From RPQJ01 sp035691185 (lineage in GTDB: Bacteria; Pseudomonadota; Gammaproteobacteria; Steroidobacterales; Steroidobacteraceae): a DNA stretch of 5,721 nt. The notes under the pieces were generated by a model. That model was not told the origin of the DNA. It did not search any database and saw nothing but the letters and a program-made list of their open reading frames with translations. Each line of letters starts with the position of its first letter. The stretch's first letter is position 1. The position numbers and the translations under genes were made by a program. Positions 4,910 to 5,721 of the stretch are shown piece by piece. The stretch is from NCBI GenBank assembly GCA_035691185.1, contig DASSJN010000050.1, positions 1 to 5,721 of the forward strand, read 5' to 3'.

Positions 4910-5721
4910 GTGGCGGGCGCACGGAGAATCGTCCGCCGCGACTCGCGTGCGGACCTGCACGCGGCGCTGCCTGCGTCGTTGCATCCGGTGCTGCGACGCG
5001 TGTACTGCGCACGGTCGATCGCGAGCCCGGACGACCTGGCGCTGCGCATGGACCAGCTGCTGCCGGTCAGCACGCTCGCCGGCGTCGAGCAGGCGGCGGA
5101 GCTGCTCGTCGCGTGTCACCGCAAACGTGCGCGAGTGCTGGTCGTCGGGGACTTCGATGCCGACGGCGCCACCAGCACGGCGCTCATGATCCGGCAGTTG
5201 CGCGTCCTCGGCTTCGAGCAGCCCGATTTTCTCGTGCCCGATCGCTTTCGCTTCGGCTATGGCCTGACGCCGGAGATCGTGCGCGTGGCTGCCGGGCGCA
5301 AGCCCGACCTGATCGTGACCGTCGACAACGGCATCTCCTCGCTCGAGGGCGTCGCCGAGGCACGGCGCCTCGGCATCGACGTCCTCGTCACCGACCACCA
5401 CCTGCCGGGGCGCGAGCTGCCGCAGGCGGCGTGCATCGTCAACCCGAATTCACCGGGCAACGCCTTCGCCTCGAAGGCGCTCGCCGGCGTGGGCGTGGCC
5501 TTCTACGTCATGGCGGCGCTGACGCACGCCCTGCGTCGCCACGACCTGCTGCCCACCCACGTCGACACGAGCCCCGCGCAATGGCTGGACCTCGTCGCGC
5601 TCGGTACGGTCGCGGACGTCGTGCCGCTCGACCTCAACAACCGGGTGCTCGTCGCCCAGGGCCTGCAGCGCATCCGCCGTGGCCGCTGTGCGGAGGGGCT
5701 CCGCGCATTGCTCGAGGCCTC
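4910..5721 (+). CDS. recJ: single-stranded-DNA-specific 5'-3' exonuclease RecJ, 5' part (3' end outside window)
   Basis: RecJ degrades single-stranded DNA 5' to 3' in RecF-pathway recombination, mismatch repair and base-excision repair. The frame stays open from GTG 4910 to the window edge, giving 270 codons of a family usually near 570 residues. Motifs: VLVVGDFDADGATSTALM (76-93), DHH-family motif I with D81, D83 and D85; LVPDRFRFGYGLTPEIV (108-124); DLIVTVDNGISS (133-144), motif II; VLVTDHHLPG (158-167), motif III with the DHH at 162-164; and LDLVALGTVADVVPLDLNNR (226-245), motif IV. The order and spacing match the E. coli enzyme closely, and all visible metal ligands are intact. The start is GTG with GGGAG eight bases upstream, one base after the rpfE stop. 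It encodes no signal peptide and acts in the cytoplasm. Confidence 0.95.
   Translation, partial: MAGARRIVRRDSRADLHAALPASLHPVLRRVYCARSIASPDDLALRMDQLLPVSTLAGVEQAAELLVACHRKRARVLVVGDFDADGATSTALMIRQLRVLGFEQPDFLVPDRFRFGYGLTPEIVRVAAGRKPDLIVTVDNGISSLEGVAEARRLGIDVLVTDHHLPGRELPQAACIVNPNSPGNAFASKALAGVGVAFYVMAALTHALRRHDLLPTHVDTSPAQWLDLVALGTVADVVPLDLNNRVLVAQGLQRIRRGRCAEGLRALLEA

Noticed and set aside
4535..5401. Minus-strand open frame opposite rpfE and recJ
   Set aside because: The opposite strand encodes RecJ with all visible catalytic motifs; this frame is compositional noise.
1..5721. CRISPR array, tRNA/rRNA genes, or a phage or defence system
   Set aside because: No regularly spaced repeats beyond the element ends, no tRNA-like folds, and all other genes belong to housekeeping families.

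Overview
The window is a GC-rich (roughly 70% by eye), densely packed stretch of a proteobacterial chromosome, most likely a gammaproteobacterium on the Xanthomonadales / Steroidobacterales / Chromatiales side. That placement is inferred from gene content: truD, surE and pcm are the usual gammaproteobacterial stress-survival neighbours, and an RpfE-type gene directly upstream of recJ is also seen in the Xanthomonas rpf cluster. No phylogenetic calculation was possible.

Layout: (1) 1-564, the 3' part of truD (tRNA pseudouridine-13 synthase). (2) 565-1369, a small mobile unit: a REP-associated tyrosine transposase (RAYT, Y1/HUH) gene bracketed by 37-bp inverted repeats with one mismatch, and just inside them by two similar hairpins. 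(3) 1369-1920 on the minus strand, a Smr-domain protein converging on truD. (4) A 108-bp divergent intergenic region (1921-2028) with back-to-back candidate promoters. (5) 2029-3455, surE and pcm overlapping by one base. (6) 3464-3832 on the minus strand, a Mth938/DUF498 protein. (7) 3907 to the end, an rpfE-like gene and the 5' part of recJ, one base apart. There are no rRNA, tRNA or CRISPR features. The only non-coding stretches are 565-669, 1921-2028 and about 3833-3906, all under 120 bp.

Most of the window is housekeeping: tRNA modification (TruD), nucleotide and protein repair or salvage (SurE, Pcm), and nucleic-acid processing (Smr, RecJ). The accessory part is the RAYT unit. It sits exactly in the junction between the convergent truD and smr genes, and its two tips overlap the TAG stop codons of both. 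The termini contain a tandem 18-bp motif (GGGGACACTCCGAATTTC). The transposase start codon lies within two mutually exclusive hairpins and has no visible Shine-Dalgarno sequence. This is the most interesting part of the window. It belongs to a known class (RAYT/REP systems), but the end architecture, tip-supplied stops and possible structural autoregulation deserve checking.
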